Source: JAHECW01 sp964641415 (GTDB taxonomy: Bacteria; Acidobacteriota; Thermoanaerobaculia; Thermoanaerobaculales; Sulfomarinibacteraceae). Taken from it: DNA of 64,000 nt. The DNA lies in NCBI GenBank assembly GCA_964641415.1, contig CAZXMW010000003.1, positions 1 through 64,000 on the forward strand, in the 5' to 3' direction. The notes beneath the pieces were generated by a model that saw nothing but the letters and a program-made list of their open reading frames with translations, was not told the origin of the DNA and did no database searches. A program made the position numbers and the translations under genes. Each line of letters starts with the position of its first letter. The stretch's first letter is position 1. Of the stretch, positions 46,774 to 55,695 are shown one piece after another.

Positions 46774-47718
46774 TCAATCCGGAGCCTGCGCCCGACGATC
46801 GAGCCCTTCGGCCAGCCCGAGCAGGTAATGTGCGTCGATCAGGCGCCGGAATACACGATCCGATGCCAGGCCGGGAACGAGCTCGCCGAGAACCGCCCAA
46901 CTTTGCAGCGCCATGCGCACGAGCCGGCGTTTTTGCCGGTTGGACCGCACGCAGGGCACGGCGAGGAAGTCCTCGAGCTCGGGATGAAGGCCGGCGAAAA
47001 TGGCGGCCGACCTGCCCGAGGTTTCCTGCCGCTTGCAGAAGGAACCGACCCGGATCCGGTGGTAGTGGAGGCACCTTGCTCGCGGCACATAGCGGAGCCC
47101 GAGCCCGGCCCGAGTCGCTCGGTAGGCAAACTCGATGTCCTCCCACGCGGCCGCCGGGAAGTCCTCTCGGAAGCCGCCGAACCGCTCGAAAAGTTCTCGC
47201 GGCAGGGATACGTTGGAGGTGTAGAAGAAGTTGAAGGGCACGTTGGTCGGGTCGTCGATCAGGGCATAGCCGAACTGGGCGCCATGCTCGTTGATCCAGC
47301 GCAGGAACGGCCCGGCGGACCCGACGGGGAAGCCGGTGTAGCCGAGCACCGCTGTGTCGCGCGACCCACCGTGCAGCCGGTGGGCCTCCAGGTGCTCGAG
47401 CAGCCAACCCCGCTGCGGCACGGTGTCATCGCCGAGAAACAGGATGATCTCGCCTGTCGCCACCTCGACTCCACGGTTCCTGGCGCGCGCCGGGCCGCAG
47501 TTTGTCTGCCGGACCGTCGTCAACCCGAGCTCGGCGCCGTGCTCGTCGAGCCATGCGCCGGTGCCGTCGCTCGATCCGTCGTCGACGACGACAATCTGGC
47601 ACGGCGCGGGCGATGCGGCCACCTGGTCGAGCAGCGCGGCGCACACCGCACGAAGATCGCGTAACCGGTTGAACGTCGGAATGACAATGCTCGCTCGCGT
47701 GCTCGCCTGGCTGGTCAC
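46774..47718 (-). CDS. Family 2 glycosyltransferase
   Basis: A 314-residue GT-A glycosyltransferase. It has SIVIPTFNRLRDLRAV at the start, VVDDGSSDGT, the metal-binding DD of FLGDDTVPQ, and WEDIEFAYR with the likely catalytic acidic pair. This type makes cell-surface polysaccharides or glycolipids. The GTG start at 47718 overlaps the alr stop (GTGA), so it is translated with alanine racemase. Confidence 0.88.
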   Translation of the reverse strand: MTSQASTRASIVIPTFNRLRDLRAVCAALLDQVAASPAPCQIVVVDDGSSDGTGAWLDEHGAELGLTTVRQTNCGPARARNRGVEVATGEIILFLGDDTVPQRGWLLEHLEAHRLHGGSRDTAVLGYTGFPVGSAGPFLRWINEHGAQFGYALIDDPTNVPFNFFYTSNVSLPRELFERFGGFREDFPAAAWEDIEFAYRATRAGLGLRYVPRARCLHYHRIRVGSFCKRQETSGRSAAIFAGLHPELEDFLAVPCVRSNRQKRRLVRMALQSWAVLGELVPGLASDRVFRRLIDAHYLLGLAEGLDRRAQAPD

Positions 47719-48866
47719 CGGACGACCCGCGGGATCGCCGGCGACAGCCGCGCGAGAAACTCGTAGTTGATGGTCCCGCTGAGCTCGGCGAGATCCTCGA
47801 CCTGGATTCGGGTCTCGCCGTCCGTGCCGATCAACGTCACCCGGTCGCCGACCTCGACGCCCGGAACATCGGTGACGTCGATCATGAGGATGTTCATGCA
47901 CACCCGACCGACCACCGGCGCGGCGCGCCCTCGGATTGCGACCCGCGAACGGTTGCCGAGCTCTCGCGAATAACCGTCCGAATACCCGATCGGGATGACT
48001 GCGATCTGGGAGTCGCGAAGGGCAGTCCAGGTGCGTCCGTAACCAACGGACTCGCCCTTTGCAACCGGCTGCAATTGGCCCGTGGTGGCGCGCCAGCTCA
48101 ACACCGGCCGAAGGTCCAGCCCGTCGCGGCCATGTTCGAGCATCCAGGCCAGCTTTGTCTCTCGCGACGGCCAGTGTCCGTACATCGAAATGCCGACTCG
48201 TGCCATGGAAAAATCGGTCTCGCGGAAGAGCAGCGACGCGGCCGAACACGCGGCGTGGACAAAGGGCGGCGCGCCCCCCAGAGCGGCCGTAGATCGCGCG
48301 ACAACGCGATTGAAACAACCGAGCTGATGCCGGGCAAATTCATGTTCCAAGGTGTCCTCGATGTTGGCGAAATGAGTCGCGACGCCGACCACATCGAGGC
48401 GGAATTTCGACGCCGTCCGAAGGACGCTTTCGACCGACGCGGCCGGCACTCCCTGCCGCTTCGTTCCGGTGTCCACTTTGAGATGAACCGGCAGCGACAC
48501 GCCGCTGCGATCCCGATAATCGGCGATCCACTCCAGCGCTTCCGGCGTCGACACCAACAGGTGGATGTCGCCGTCGAGATCGCCGAGCTCCGCCGGCGGC
48601 ACGAAACCCATGACCAGCACCGGAACCCGAAGGCCACAGCGACGAACCGACCGGGCCTCGGAGGCCGAATGAACGCCGAGCCAGTCCGCGTGCTGTGCGG
48701 CGATCGGAGCGATCTGTTCGAGACCATGACCGTAGGCGTTCGCCTTGACCACCGCCAGCAGGCGGGTCGTGGGGGTCAATGCCGACCGGAAGACGGCCAG
48801 GTTGTGCGCGACGGCGTCGCCGTCGAGCTCGATCAGCTGACCCGATGCCGGGCAGATCTCCACCAT
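47715..48866 (-). CDS. alr: Alanine racemase
   Basis: PLP enzyme making D-alanine for peptidoglycan. It has 383 residues, with the PLP Lys41 in VVKANAYGHG and the catalytic Tyr in GYGRTW, followed by IPIGYSDGYSR and GRVCMNILMIDVTDV. The start ATG at 48866 lies 7 bases from a TACACT box, so the mRNA is probably leaderless. The downstream glycosyltransferase is translationally coupled. Confidence 0.95.
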   Translation of the reverse strand: MVEICPASGQLIELDGDAVAHNLAVFRSALTPTTRLLAVVKANAYGHGLEQIAPIAAQHADWLGVHSASEARSVRRCGLRVPVLVMGFVPPAELGDLDGDIHLLVSTPEALEWIADYRDRSGVSLPVHLKVDTGTKRQGVPAASVESVLRTASKFRLDVVGVATHFANIEDTLEHEFARHQLGCFNRVVARSTAALGGAPPFVHAACSAASLLFRETDFSMARVGISMYGHWPSRETKLAWMLEHGRDGLDLRPVLSWRATTGQLQPVAKGESVGYGRTWTALRDSQIAVIPIGYSDGYSRELGNRSRVAIRGRAAPVVGRVCMNILMIDVTDVPGVEVGDRVTLIGTDGETRIQVEDLAELSGTINYEFLARLSPAIPRVVR

Positions 48867-48873
48867 TCTGAGC

Positions 48874-48879
48874 AGTGTA
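48874..48879 (-). promoter_or_regulatory. -10-like box TACACT of alr
   Basis: TACACT on the minus strand ends 7 bases before the alr ATG; no ribosome site is present. Confidence 0.4.
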
Positions 48880-49160
48880 TCGTGACACTGATTCGAGCGC
48901 CACGAGCCGAGCGAAAGAGGCCGGGTTACCCCCGGACAATGGCCACGGACGGCTCCGAAAAATGATTGAAAAAACCTATCCTGGAGCTTTTGAAAGAAAA
49001 CGCTCGACCTGTGGAATCGGCCTCATTGTCAGAAGAATGGCGTTCTCTCTCGAGCTTGAGTCGACATGATCGCGTCGAAACTTTGTCGAATTCATGTCCC
49101 AACAGACTTGAGCTGATATCGAAAAATCTCGAAATTTTTTAAACCATCTTGCGAAAATTC

Positions 49161-49189
49161 TTGACTCAAGATTGGTTTTTGGATAGTGT
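49161..49189 (+). promoter_or_regulatory. Promoter of the small gene at 49216
   Basis: -35 TTGACT (49161-49166, five of six) and -10 TAGTGT (49184-49189) with a 17-base spacer. One TCGAAA motif starts on the last base of the -10 box. Confidence 0.5.
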
Positions 49190-49215
49190 CGAAATGATCC
49201 CTTCGGAGGTGGTCC

Positions 49216-49602
49216 ATGCCCTTTGAGCGTTTCGTGCCCTCCCAAGCTGCAGGAACCCGCCCCAGGGCGACGATTCGACCGAGTGGTCTGATCTCTTTTG
49301 ACGCCGCCTCGGTGGCTGCTTTCGGCCTCGATTCAGCAAAAAGCGCCATCTTGTTTTTCGACAAGACGCGCAAGATCATCGGCGTCAAGATCACCAAAAA
49401 GAAGGAGGAAGCGGACGCGCTCACCTTGTCGAAGCGACGACGTTCGGTGAGCCTCAAGTCGCCGCAGTTCTTTCATCAGTACGGCCTGTCGATCGACGAG
49501 AGCCAGCGATTCGACGTCACCAAGGACCCGGACGACGAGATGCTCCTGATCAACGTCAAACAGGTCAAGCGGCGGCGCGGCCGACGGCCGAAAAAGGGGT
49601 AG
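49216..49602 (+). CDS. Small basic hypothetical protein
   Basis: A 128-residue protein with a compact core of strands and helices (about 18-110) and a very basic end (VKRRRGRRPKKG) that could bind nucleic acid. The core phrases ISFDAASVAAFGL and AILFFDKTRKIIGVKI resemble, from memory, small uncharacterised bacterial proteins; I cannot name a family. It has GGAGGTGG 5 bases before the ATG and its own promoter. Lys codons are more frequent and flanking DNA more AT-rich than elsewhere, which may hint at horizontal gain. It is convergent with tatD (7-base gap). Confidence 0.75.
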   Translation: MPFERFVPSQAAGTRPRATIRPSGLISFDAASVAAFGLDSAKSAILFFDKTRKIIGVKITKKKEEADALTLSKRRRSVSLKSPQFFHQYGLSIDESQRFDVTKDPDDEMLLINVKQVKRRRGRRPKKG

Positions 49603-49609
49603 CCCGGCG

Positions 49610-50416
49610 TTACCCGACGCCGACGGTCGGCCATCTGTCCGCAACCCGAAACAGCCTTCGAAACACACCCGTCGACGACGACGCCACACCGACCTCACCA
49701 ATCCCCCAAAGCTCCGCCAGACGACGGCCGACCTCCACCACCCGGGCGGGCTCGTTGCGGGAGCCCCGATATGGCGCCGGCGCGAGAAACGGGCTGTCGG
49801 TCTCGACTATCACCTGATCCGGCGTCAACGTGGCGGCCATGGCTCTGATGTCGTCGGCGGCCTTGAAGGTGACCATCCCGGAAAGGCCGATCACCAGACC
49901 GAGCTCGACCACCCGCCGCGCCCGCTCCGCGGTCTCGGTGAACGAGTGCGCGACGCCGCGCAGTCGGGGCGACCGCGCGGCCAGACGCCGCTCGAGATCG
50001 ACCCACGACTCCCGGTTGTGGAGCACGACCGGCAGCTCTGCTTCGAGGGCCAGGTCGAGCTGCCAGTCGAGGGCGGCGAGCTGGTCCTCTCGCGGCGAGT
50101 TCATGTAGTGGTAATCGAGTCCGATCTCACCCACTGCAACGACTCCGGCAGCGCCCAGTGCTCGCTCGATCCTGCGCTTGAGGCCGCCGTCGAGCGACGC
50201 GGCGTCGTGTGGGTGGACCCCGGCAGCGGCGACCAGCGCATCAGCATGGTCGGCGGCCAGACCGACAGCGGTATCGAGATCGTCACCGTTGGTGGCCGGC
50301 ACGAGCACGCCCACGACGCCGACCGCGGCTGCGCGATCGAGCACCGCGATGATCTCGGTGTCGTCGAACATGGTCAGGTGAGCGTGGGAGTCGATCCAAA
50401 CCGGCGGTTCAATCAT
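49610..50416 (-). CDS. tatD: TatD-family metal-dependent hydrolase
   Basis: A 268-residue TIM-barrel metallohydrolase of the TatD DNase group. Metal ligands lie in IDSHAHL, GEIGLDYH, the His of VVLHNRES and AHSF, and the Asp of VETDSPFLAP. Homologues show 3'-5' DNase or D-aminoacyl-tRNA-related activities; the substrate here is not fixed by sequence. Its start overlaps the rsmE end by 8 bases, and it is the last gene of the heat-shock operon. Confidence 0.92.
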   Translation of the reverse strand: MIEPPVWIDSHAHLTMFDDTEIIAVLDRAAAVGVVGVLVPATNGDDLDTAVGLAADHADALVAAAGVHPHDAASLDGGLKRRIERALGAAGVVAVGEIGLDYHYMNSPREDQLAALDWQLDLALEAELPVVLHNRESWVDLERRLAARSPRLRGVAHSFTETAERARRVVELGLVIGLSGMVTFKAADDIRAMAATLTPDQVIVETDSPFLAPAPYRGSRNEPARVVEVGRRLAELWGIGEVGVASSSTGVFRRLFRVADRWPTVGVG

Positions 50417-51143
50417 CGGCCGAGTCTACCTGGTCCCCGACTCGCGACGCGAGCACCGCGGCGCCGGCGATGGCGGCGGTCTCGGCCCGCAGCACGTACG
50501 GCCCGAACCGGACCGCCGGCCAGCCGACGTCGGCGAGCAACCGCTGCTCCTCGGCGTCGAAGCCGCCCTCGGGCCCGACCAGCAGGCAGTGGGCCTCCCG
50601 CTCGATCAAACCCGGCAACCGCCCGTGAGGATCCGCCACCACACCGGTTGCGGCCCACGGGCCGACCACGAGATCGGCCAGCGTGACCGCGGGCTCCACG
50701 TCCATGGCCCACGGCCTCCGGCACTGCTTGAGCGCCTGGAGCGCCACCCGGCGCCAGTGGCCGATCCGAGCTGCAGCCCGGTCGAGCCCATGCTGGCTTC
50801 GGGCACAGCACACCGGCACGACCCGCTCGACGCCGAGCTCGACTGCTTTCTGGATCACCAGGTCCATGGCGCCGCCTGCGAGAACTCCGATCGCCAGCGT
50901 CAGCGCGGGCGCCGGGCGGGTCGCACGATCAACGGCGACGACCTCGACCTGAGCCCGACCGCGTCGAACCGACACCAATCGCCCGTCCGCCACGGCGCCG
51001 GCGCCGTCGGTCAGCACCACCCGGTCTCCCGGTCGCAGTCGCAGCGTCCCGGCGGCGTGCCGCGCCTCGACGGGATCGAGCTCGACACGGCGTCCCCGGC
51101 CGGTGCTGTCCGGTTCGGCGAGCAGCCACGGCGGCGTCTTCAT
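50409..51143 (-). CDS. rsmE: 16S rRNA m3U1498 methyltransferase RsmE
   Basis: SPOUT-class enzyme that methylates U1498 of 16S rRNA. It has 244 residues, with an N-terminal PUA-like domain (about 1-75), then the knot region with the SAM loop LLVGPEGGFDAEE and the C-terminal FGPYVLRAETAAIAGAAVL. Its ATG overlaps the prmA stop (ATGA). Confidence 0.94.
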   Translation of the reverse strand: MKTPPWLLAEPDSTGRGRRVELDPVEARHAAGTLRLRPGDRVVLTDGAGAVADGRLVSVRRGRAQVEVVAVDRATRPAPALTLAIGVLAGGAMDLVIQKAVELGVERVVPVCCARSQHGLDRAAARIGHWRRVALQALKQCRRPWAMDVEPAVTLADLVVGPWAATGVVADPHGRLPGLIEREAHCLLVGPEGGFDAEEQRLLADVGWPAVRFGPYVLRAETAAIAGAAVLASRVGDQVDSADD

Positions 51144-52000
51144 GACGCCGGCGCCGGCCGCCGGGTGGCGAAGCTGATCCAGTCACCGAGACGGCGCACG
51201 GCGCCGGCATCGAGACCGTGCTCAACCAACATCGACGCGACCTCGGCGCGTTCGGCGGCGAGAATACCCGACAGCACCACGACACCGCCCGGGGCGACCA
51301 CTCGAACCATGTCGCCGATCAGCGGGGCGAGCTCGGCCACCGTCATGTTGCACAGCACCAGGTCGAAGGACGCGTCAACGAGACAGTCGAGACCGCCCGC
51401 GACGATCCGCACCCGGCACGGCCTCGGCTGCCCTGCCACGGTGAACCGAGCCTCCCAGGCCGCGATCGGATCGGTGTCGACGGCGAGGACCTCGGCGGCG
51501 CCGAGCGCGTCCGCCGCAACCGCGAGGACACCCGAGCCGGTTCCGAGATCAAGCACCTCGAGGTTGCGGCAGCCGCGCGCTTCGAGCTCGATCAGGACCA
51601 GACGGGTCGACTCGTGGGTCCCGCTGCCGAACGCGGCGCGGGGTTGGACCGCCAGCCTGATCCGCCCGTTGGGCGCCGGAGACGGCCGATCGGGGTGCGG
51701 ATCGACCCACCACCGCCGGCCGACCGGGAACGCGCGAAGATCGTCTCGCCACCCGGCGCACCAGTCCTCTGCCTGGTGCTCGCGGACCCGGACCGAGGTC
51801 GCGTCGAGAACCTCGAGCAGCTCGCGGATCGCGGCGACCCGCATCGGATCTCCGGCCGACAGCCAAACACCGACCCGGAACGTCTTCGAACCGTTCGGCT
51901 CGAGGACCGCGCCGAGAACCTCGGCTCGCGACAGCGCCTCTGCCAGCGCTTCCTCCTCACCGGCGGGCAGGGCGGCCTCGATCTCAATGTAATCGGACAT
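51140..52000 (-). CDS. prmA: Ribosomal protein L11 methyltransferase PrmA
   Basis: Methylates ribosomal protein L11. It has 286 residues, with an N-terminal substrate-recognition domain (about 1-60) and a class I methyltransferase domain carrying AFGSGTHESTRL, LDLGTGSGVLAVAA (motif I), the acidic VDTDPIAA and CNMTVAELA (in place of the common NPxx form). Placement after dnaJ and before rsmE is common in several phyla. Confidence 0.94.
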   Translation of the reverse strand: MSDYIEIEAALPAGEEEALAEALSRAEVLGAVLEPNGSKTFRVGVWLSAGDPMRVAAIRELLEVLDATSVRVREHQAEDWCAGWRDDLRAFPVGRRWWVDPHPDRPSPAPNGRIRLAVQPRAAFGSGTHESTRLVLIELEARGCRNLEVLDLGTGSGVLAVAADALGAAEVLAVDTDPIAAWEARFTVAGQPRPCRVRIVAGGLDCLVDASFDLVLCNMTVAELAPLIGDMVRVVAPGGVVVLSGILAAERAEVASMLVEHGLDAGAVRRLGDWISFATRRPAPAS

Positions 52001-52015
52001 CGTTCCTCGGATGAA

Positions 52016-53158
52016 TCAGTCGCCGGCAAAGGCGCGCTTGAGCCGCTCGAACAGGCCGCGCTGGTCCTCGGGCTCGAGCCCGCCGCCGAGCCGCGCCAGC
52101 TCCTCGACCAGCTGCCGCTGCTCGGTGCTGAGCTTGGTCGGCACCACGACTCGGAGATGGACGTGGAGATCGCCGCGACGGCGGCCGTTGACGGCGGGCA
52201 TTCCGGCACCGACGATCCGGGTCACCGTGCCCGGCTGGGCGCCGCCCGCGACCTTGACCTCGACCTCTTCCTGAACGATGGTCGAAACGCCGATCTCGGC
52301 GCCGAGCATTGCCTGGTAGACCGAGATCGGCAGCTCCATGTGGAGGTCGTCGCCGTCACGCTCGAACACGTCGTGCCGCTTGACCGCGATGACGACGTAA
52401 AGGTCGCCACTCGGCCCGCCGTGGATGCCGCCCTCGCCCTCCTCCGACAGACGCAGCCGCATGCCGCTGTCGACACCTGGGGGAACCTGGACCTTCAGGG
52501 TCGCTTCCCGCTCGACCCGACCGCGGCCGCTGCAGCTCTCGCACGGATCCCGGTTGACCCGGCCGTCCCCGCCGCAGGTCGGACAGCTCTGAGCCACCGA
52601 CAGGAACCCCCGCCGGAACATGACCTGGCCCGCGCCGCCGCAGGTCGCACAGCTCTCGGGCGTCGTCCCCGGCTTCGAGCCGCTGCCGGCGCAGGTGTCA
52701 CACTGCTCGAGCCGAGGAACGCGGATCGACCGCTCGACCCCCCGCGCGGCGTCCTCGAGACTGATCTTCAGGGTGTACTGGAGGTCGTGGCCGCGGCGGC
52801 GGCCGTGACCGCCCCTGCGCTGGCGGCCGCCGAAGATGTCGCCGAACCCGACGCCGAAAAGATCACCGAGGATGTCGGCGAAGTCGCCGAAGGCGCCGGG
52901 GTCGAAGCCCGTGAACGGCTGGCCCTCGACGCCCTGGTGTCCGAACCGGTCGTAACGGGCCCGTTTGTCGGCGTCGGACAACACCGCGTAGGCCTCGGAG
53001 GCCTCCTTGAAACGCTCCTCGGCCCGGCTGTCGCCGGGGTTGCGGTCGGGGTGGTTCTCCACCGCCAGCCGACGGTAGGCCGTCTTGATGTCCTGCAAGC
53101 CGGCGTCGCGGCCGACACCGAGGACCTCGTAATAGTCGCGTGGGGTTTCTGTAGTCAT
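52016..53158 (-). CDS. dnaJ: Chaperone DnaJ
   Basis: Co-chaperone that stimulates DnaK ATPase and delivers clients. The 380-residue protein has the J domain with HPD at 36-38, a Gly/Phe-rich region (about 75-115), four zinc CxxCxGxG repeats (about 150-215) and the C-terminal substrate-binding domains with VPPGVDSGMRLRL. It starts 10 bases after the dnaK stop. Confidence 0.97.
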   Translation of the reverse strand: MTTETPRDYYEVLGVGRDAGLQDIKTAYRRLAVENHPDRNPGDSRAEERFKEASEAYAVLSDADKRARYDRFGHQGVEGQPFTGFDPGAFGDFADILGDLFGVGFGDIFGGRQRRGGHGRRRGHDLQYTLKISLEDAARGVERSIRVPRLEQCDTCAGSGSKPGTTPESCATCGGAGQVMFRRGFLSVAQSCPTCGGDGRVNRDPCESCSGRGRVEREATLKVQVPPGVDSGMRLRLSEEGEGGIHGGPSGDLYVVIAVKRHDVFERDGDDLHMELPISVYQAMLGAEIGVSTIVQEEVEVKVAGGAQPGTVTRIVGAGMPAVNGRRRGDLHVHLRVVVPTKLSTEQRQLVEELARLGGGLEPEDQRGLFERLKRAFAGD

Positions 53159-53168
53159 GGATCGCGGC

Positions 53169-55034
53169 TCAGCTCTCCTCGTCGCTGACGATGTCCTGAT
53201 CGCCCTTGACGTCGATCCCGAGCGCCGCCATGGGATCCACCATGATGACCTGCGTCAGGATCTGGCTCGCCGACTGGACAGCCAGGATCGCCTCCTCGAG
53301 CACCGACCGCTCCTCGGCTGCCAGCGACTTCCGGGCCCGGTCGAGGGTGCCGCGCACCTCGTCACGCTCGACCTGGGCCAGGCTCTGGCCGAACTCCTTG
53401 AAGACCCGGTCGTTGGTGTGGATCAGACCCTCGAGTCGGTTCTGCAGCATGCGGATCTCGCGCCGTTCCTGGTCGTCCTGCCGGTGCATGTCGGCCTCGG
53501 CGATGAGCGCGTCGATCTCGGCCTTGGACAGGCCGCCGGCGGGGCTGACCTCGATGCTCTGCTCCTTGCCGGTCGCCAAGTCACGCGCCGCCACGTTGAC
53601 GATGCCGTTGGAATCGATCGAGAAGGTGACCTCGATCTGGGGCACGCCACGCGGCGACGGCGGGATGCCGACCAGGTCGAACCGGCCCAGCGAGCGGTTC
53701 TCGACCGAGATGCCGCGCTCGCCCTGCAGGACATGAACCGTGACGCTGGTCTGGTTGTCGGCGACGGTCGTGAAGATCATGCTCTTCTTGGTCGGGATCG
53801 TCGAGTTGCGCTCGATGATCTTGGTGAACAGCCCGCCGTGGGTCTCGATGCCGAGGGACAGCGGCGTGACATCGAGCAGAATCAGATCCTTGACCTCGCC
53901 CTGGAGGATGCCGGCCTGGATCGCGGCGCCGATACCGACAACCTCGTCCGGGTTGATGTCCTGGCACGGTGGCCGGCCGAAGAACTCGCTGACGATCCGC
54001 TGCACCAGGGGCATCCTGGTCTGACCGCCGACCAGAATGACCTGGTCGATCTCGCTCTCGGCGATCCTCGCCGCCTCCAGGGCATTTCGACACGGCTCGA
54101 GGGTCCGCTCGACCAGGTCGATCACCAGCTCCTCGACCTGGGACTGGGTCAATCGCATCTGCAGGTGTTTGGGTCCGGTATGGTCGGCCGCGATGAACGG
54201 CAGCGAGATGTCGTGGACCTCCTTGGTCGAAAGCGCGCACTTGGCCGACTCGGCCGCCTCCTTGATGCGCTGCATGGCCATCAGGTCGTCGGACAGGTCG
54301 AGCCCGGTGTCGACCTTGAACTGCTCGAGAACGAACTCCATGATCCGCGAGTCGAAGTCCTCACCGCCGAGGAAGGTGTCCCCGGCGGTCGATTTCACCT
54401 CGTAGATCCCGTCGCCGATCTCAAGCACCGAAATGTCGAAGGTACCGCCGCCGAGATCGTACACCGCAATGGTCTCGTTCGTCTTCTTGCCGAAGCCGTA
54501 GGCGAGCGACGCGGCGGTCGGCTCGTTGATGATCCGCAACACCTCGAGCCCGGCGATGGTGCCGGCGTCCTTGGTCGCCTGACGTTGGCTGTCGTCGAAG
54601 TAGGCGGGCACGGTGATGATCGCCTGGCTGACATCCTCACCCAGAAACTCCTCCGCAAACTCCTTGATCTCGCGGAGCACGAAGGCCGAGATCTCGGGCG
54701 GGCTGTAGCGGCGGCTCTTGACCTCGACGCACGCGTCGCCGTTCTCGGCCTCGACGATGGCGTAGGGCACGAGCGTGCGCGCCCATTTGACCTCCTCCGA
54801 GTCGAACTTGCGCCCGATCAATCGTTTGACGGCATAGGCGGTGTTCATCGGGTTGGTCATCGACTGACGGCGCGCGATCTGACCGACCAGCCGTTCGTCG
54901 TCCGAAGTGAAGGCGACCACCGACGGAGTCGTCCGTGCACCCTCCCGGTTGGGGATCACGATCGGTTTGGTGACATCCACCACCGCCGCGCACGAGTTGG
55001 TCGTTCCGAGGTCGATGCCGATGATCTTACTCAT
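53169..55034 (-). CDS. dnaK: Chaperone DnaK (Hsp70)
   Basis: ATP-driven Hsp70 chaperone, 621 residues. The ATPase domain has GIDLGTTNS at 6-14, the phosphate motif around DLGGGTFDISVL and the adenosine-binding LVGGQTRMP. The substrate-binding domain begins about residue 385 at LLDVTPLSLGIE. The C-terminal lid ends in VSDEES, lacking the usual EEVD/EEVK-like tail. The ATG at 55034 overlaps the grpE stop by 8 bases; a longer reading would add an Arg-rich, non-Hsp70 extension. Confidence 0.97.
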   Translation of the reverse strand: MSKIIGIDLGTTNSCAAVVDVTKPIVIPNREGARTTPSVVAFTSDDERLVGQIARRQSMTNPMNTAYAVKRLIGRKFDSEEVKWARTLVPYAIVEAENGDACVEVKSRRYSPPEISAFVLREIKEFAEEFLGEDVSQAIITVPAYFDDSQRQATKDAGTIAGLEVLRIINEPTAASLAYGFGKKTNETIAVYDLGGGTFDISVLEIGDGIYEVKSTAGDTFLGGEDFDSRIMEFVLEQFKVDTGLDLSDDLMAMQRIKEAAESAKCALSTKEVHDISLPFIAADHTGPKHLQMRLTQSQVEELVIDLVERTLEPCRNALEAARIAESEIDQVILVGGQTRMPLVQRIVSEFFGRPPCQDINPDEVVGIGAAIQAGILQGEVKDLILLDVTPLSLGIETHGGLFTKIIERNSTIPTKKSMIFTTVADNQTSVTVHVLQGERGISVENRSLGRFDLVGIPPSPRGVPQIEVTFSIDSNGIVNVAARDLATGKEQSIEVSPAGGLSKAEIDALIAEADMHRQDDQERREIRMLQNRLEGLIHTNDRVFKEFGQSLAQVERDEVRGTLDRARKSLAAEERSVLEEAILAVQSASQILTQVIMVDPMAALGIDVKGDQDIVSDEES

Positions 55035-55695
55035 CAGCCCCTCCGTTCCCGGTCGCGGCGGAGATCTCCCGGTCCGGTTTCGTCCCGCGGCGCGGCCCGA
55101 CCACACCGACCATGGCCGGCCGGATCAAACGCCCGTTGTAGAGGTAACCCTTGGTCAGCACCGACGCCACGGTGCCGGGCTCCCTGTCGGGATCGTCGAT
55201 CTGGTGGACCGCCTCGTGGTACTCCGGCGAGAACGGCTCGCCGTCCGGGTCGACCACCTCGACGCCCTGGCGCTCGAGCACGTCCCACAGCTGCCTCGCG
55301 ATCATCTCGACGCCCTCCTGGAATGCGTCGGCGTCGGCGTCGGGACCGTGATGGAGCGCGCGCTCGAAGTTGTCGAGCACCGGCAGCAGCTCCCGCATCA
55401 GCTCCTCGTTGGCAAACCGTCTGATCTCGATCCTCTCGCGCTCGGTCCGCTTGCGGAAGTTGTCGAACTCCGCCAGCTTGCGCAGGTGGATGTCCCGCAG
55501 CTCGTCGAGCTCGCGCTCGAGGCGTTCGATCTCGATCTCCACCGACGGCCCCAGCTCGACGGCATCGGGCTCGCCGGCGGTCGGGGCCGTCACTCGAGGC
55601 GTCGTCGCATCGCTCGCCTCATCGACGAACTCGACCTCGATCTCCTCGCCTTCGCTGTCGGCGGAGTCCGCCGGTCCTCTCTTGTGTTCATCCAT
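55027..55695 (-). CDS. grpE: Nucleotide exchange factor GrpE
   Basis: Releases ADP from DnaK. The 222-residue protein has an acidic, disordered first 50 residues, a long coiled coil (about 55-110) and the C-terminal four-helix and beta domain with LLPVLDNFERAL and GYLYNGRLIRPAMV. An ATG at 55695 was preferred to 55707 because GGAG lies 6 bases before it; both overlap the hrcA end. Confidence 0.94.
   Translation of the reverse strand: MDEHKRGPADSADSEGEEIEVEFVDEASDATTPRVTAPTAGEPDAVELGPSVEIEIERLERELDELRDIHLRKLAEFDNFRKRTERERIEIRRFANEELMRELLPVLDNFERALHHGPDADADAFQEGVEMIARQLWDVLERQGVEVVDPDGEPFSPEYHEAVHQIDDPDREPGTVASVLTKGYLYNGRLIRPAMVGVVGPRRGTKPDREISAATGNGGADE

Larger units (their letters stand above)
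48867..49215. other. 349-base AT-richer intergenic region
   Basis: No gene is seen. It carries the alr promoter at its left end and the promoter of the gene at 49216 at its right end. Four exact TCGAAA hexamers occur within 120 bases (49075, 49119, 49129, 49189), two of them 10 bases apart, suggesting regulator binding sites. Confidence 0.5.
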
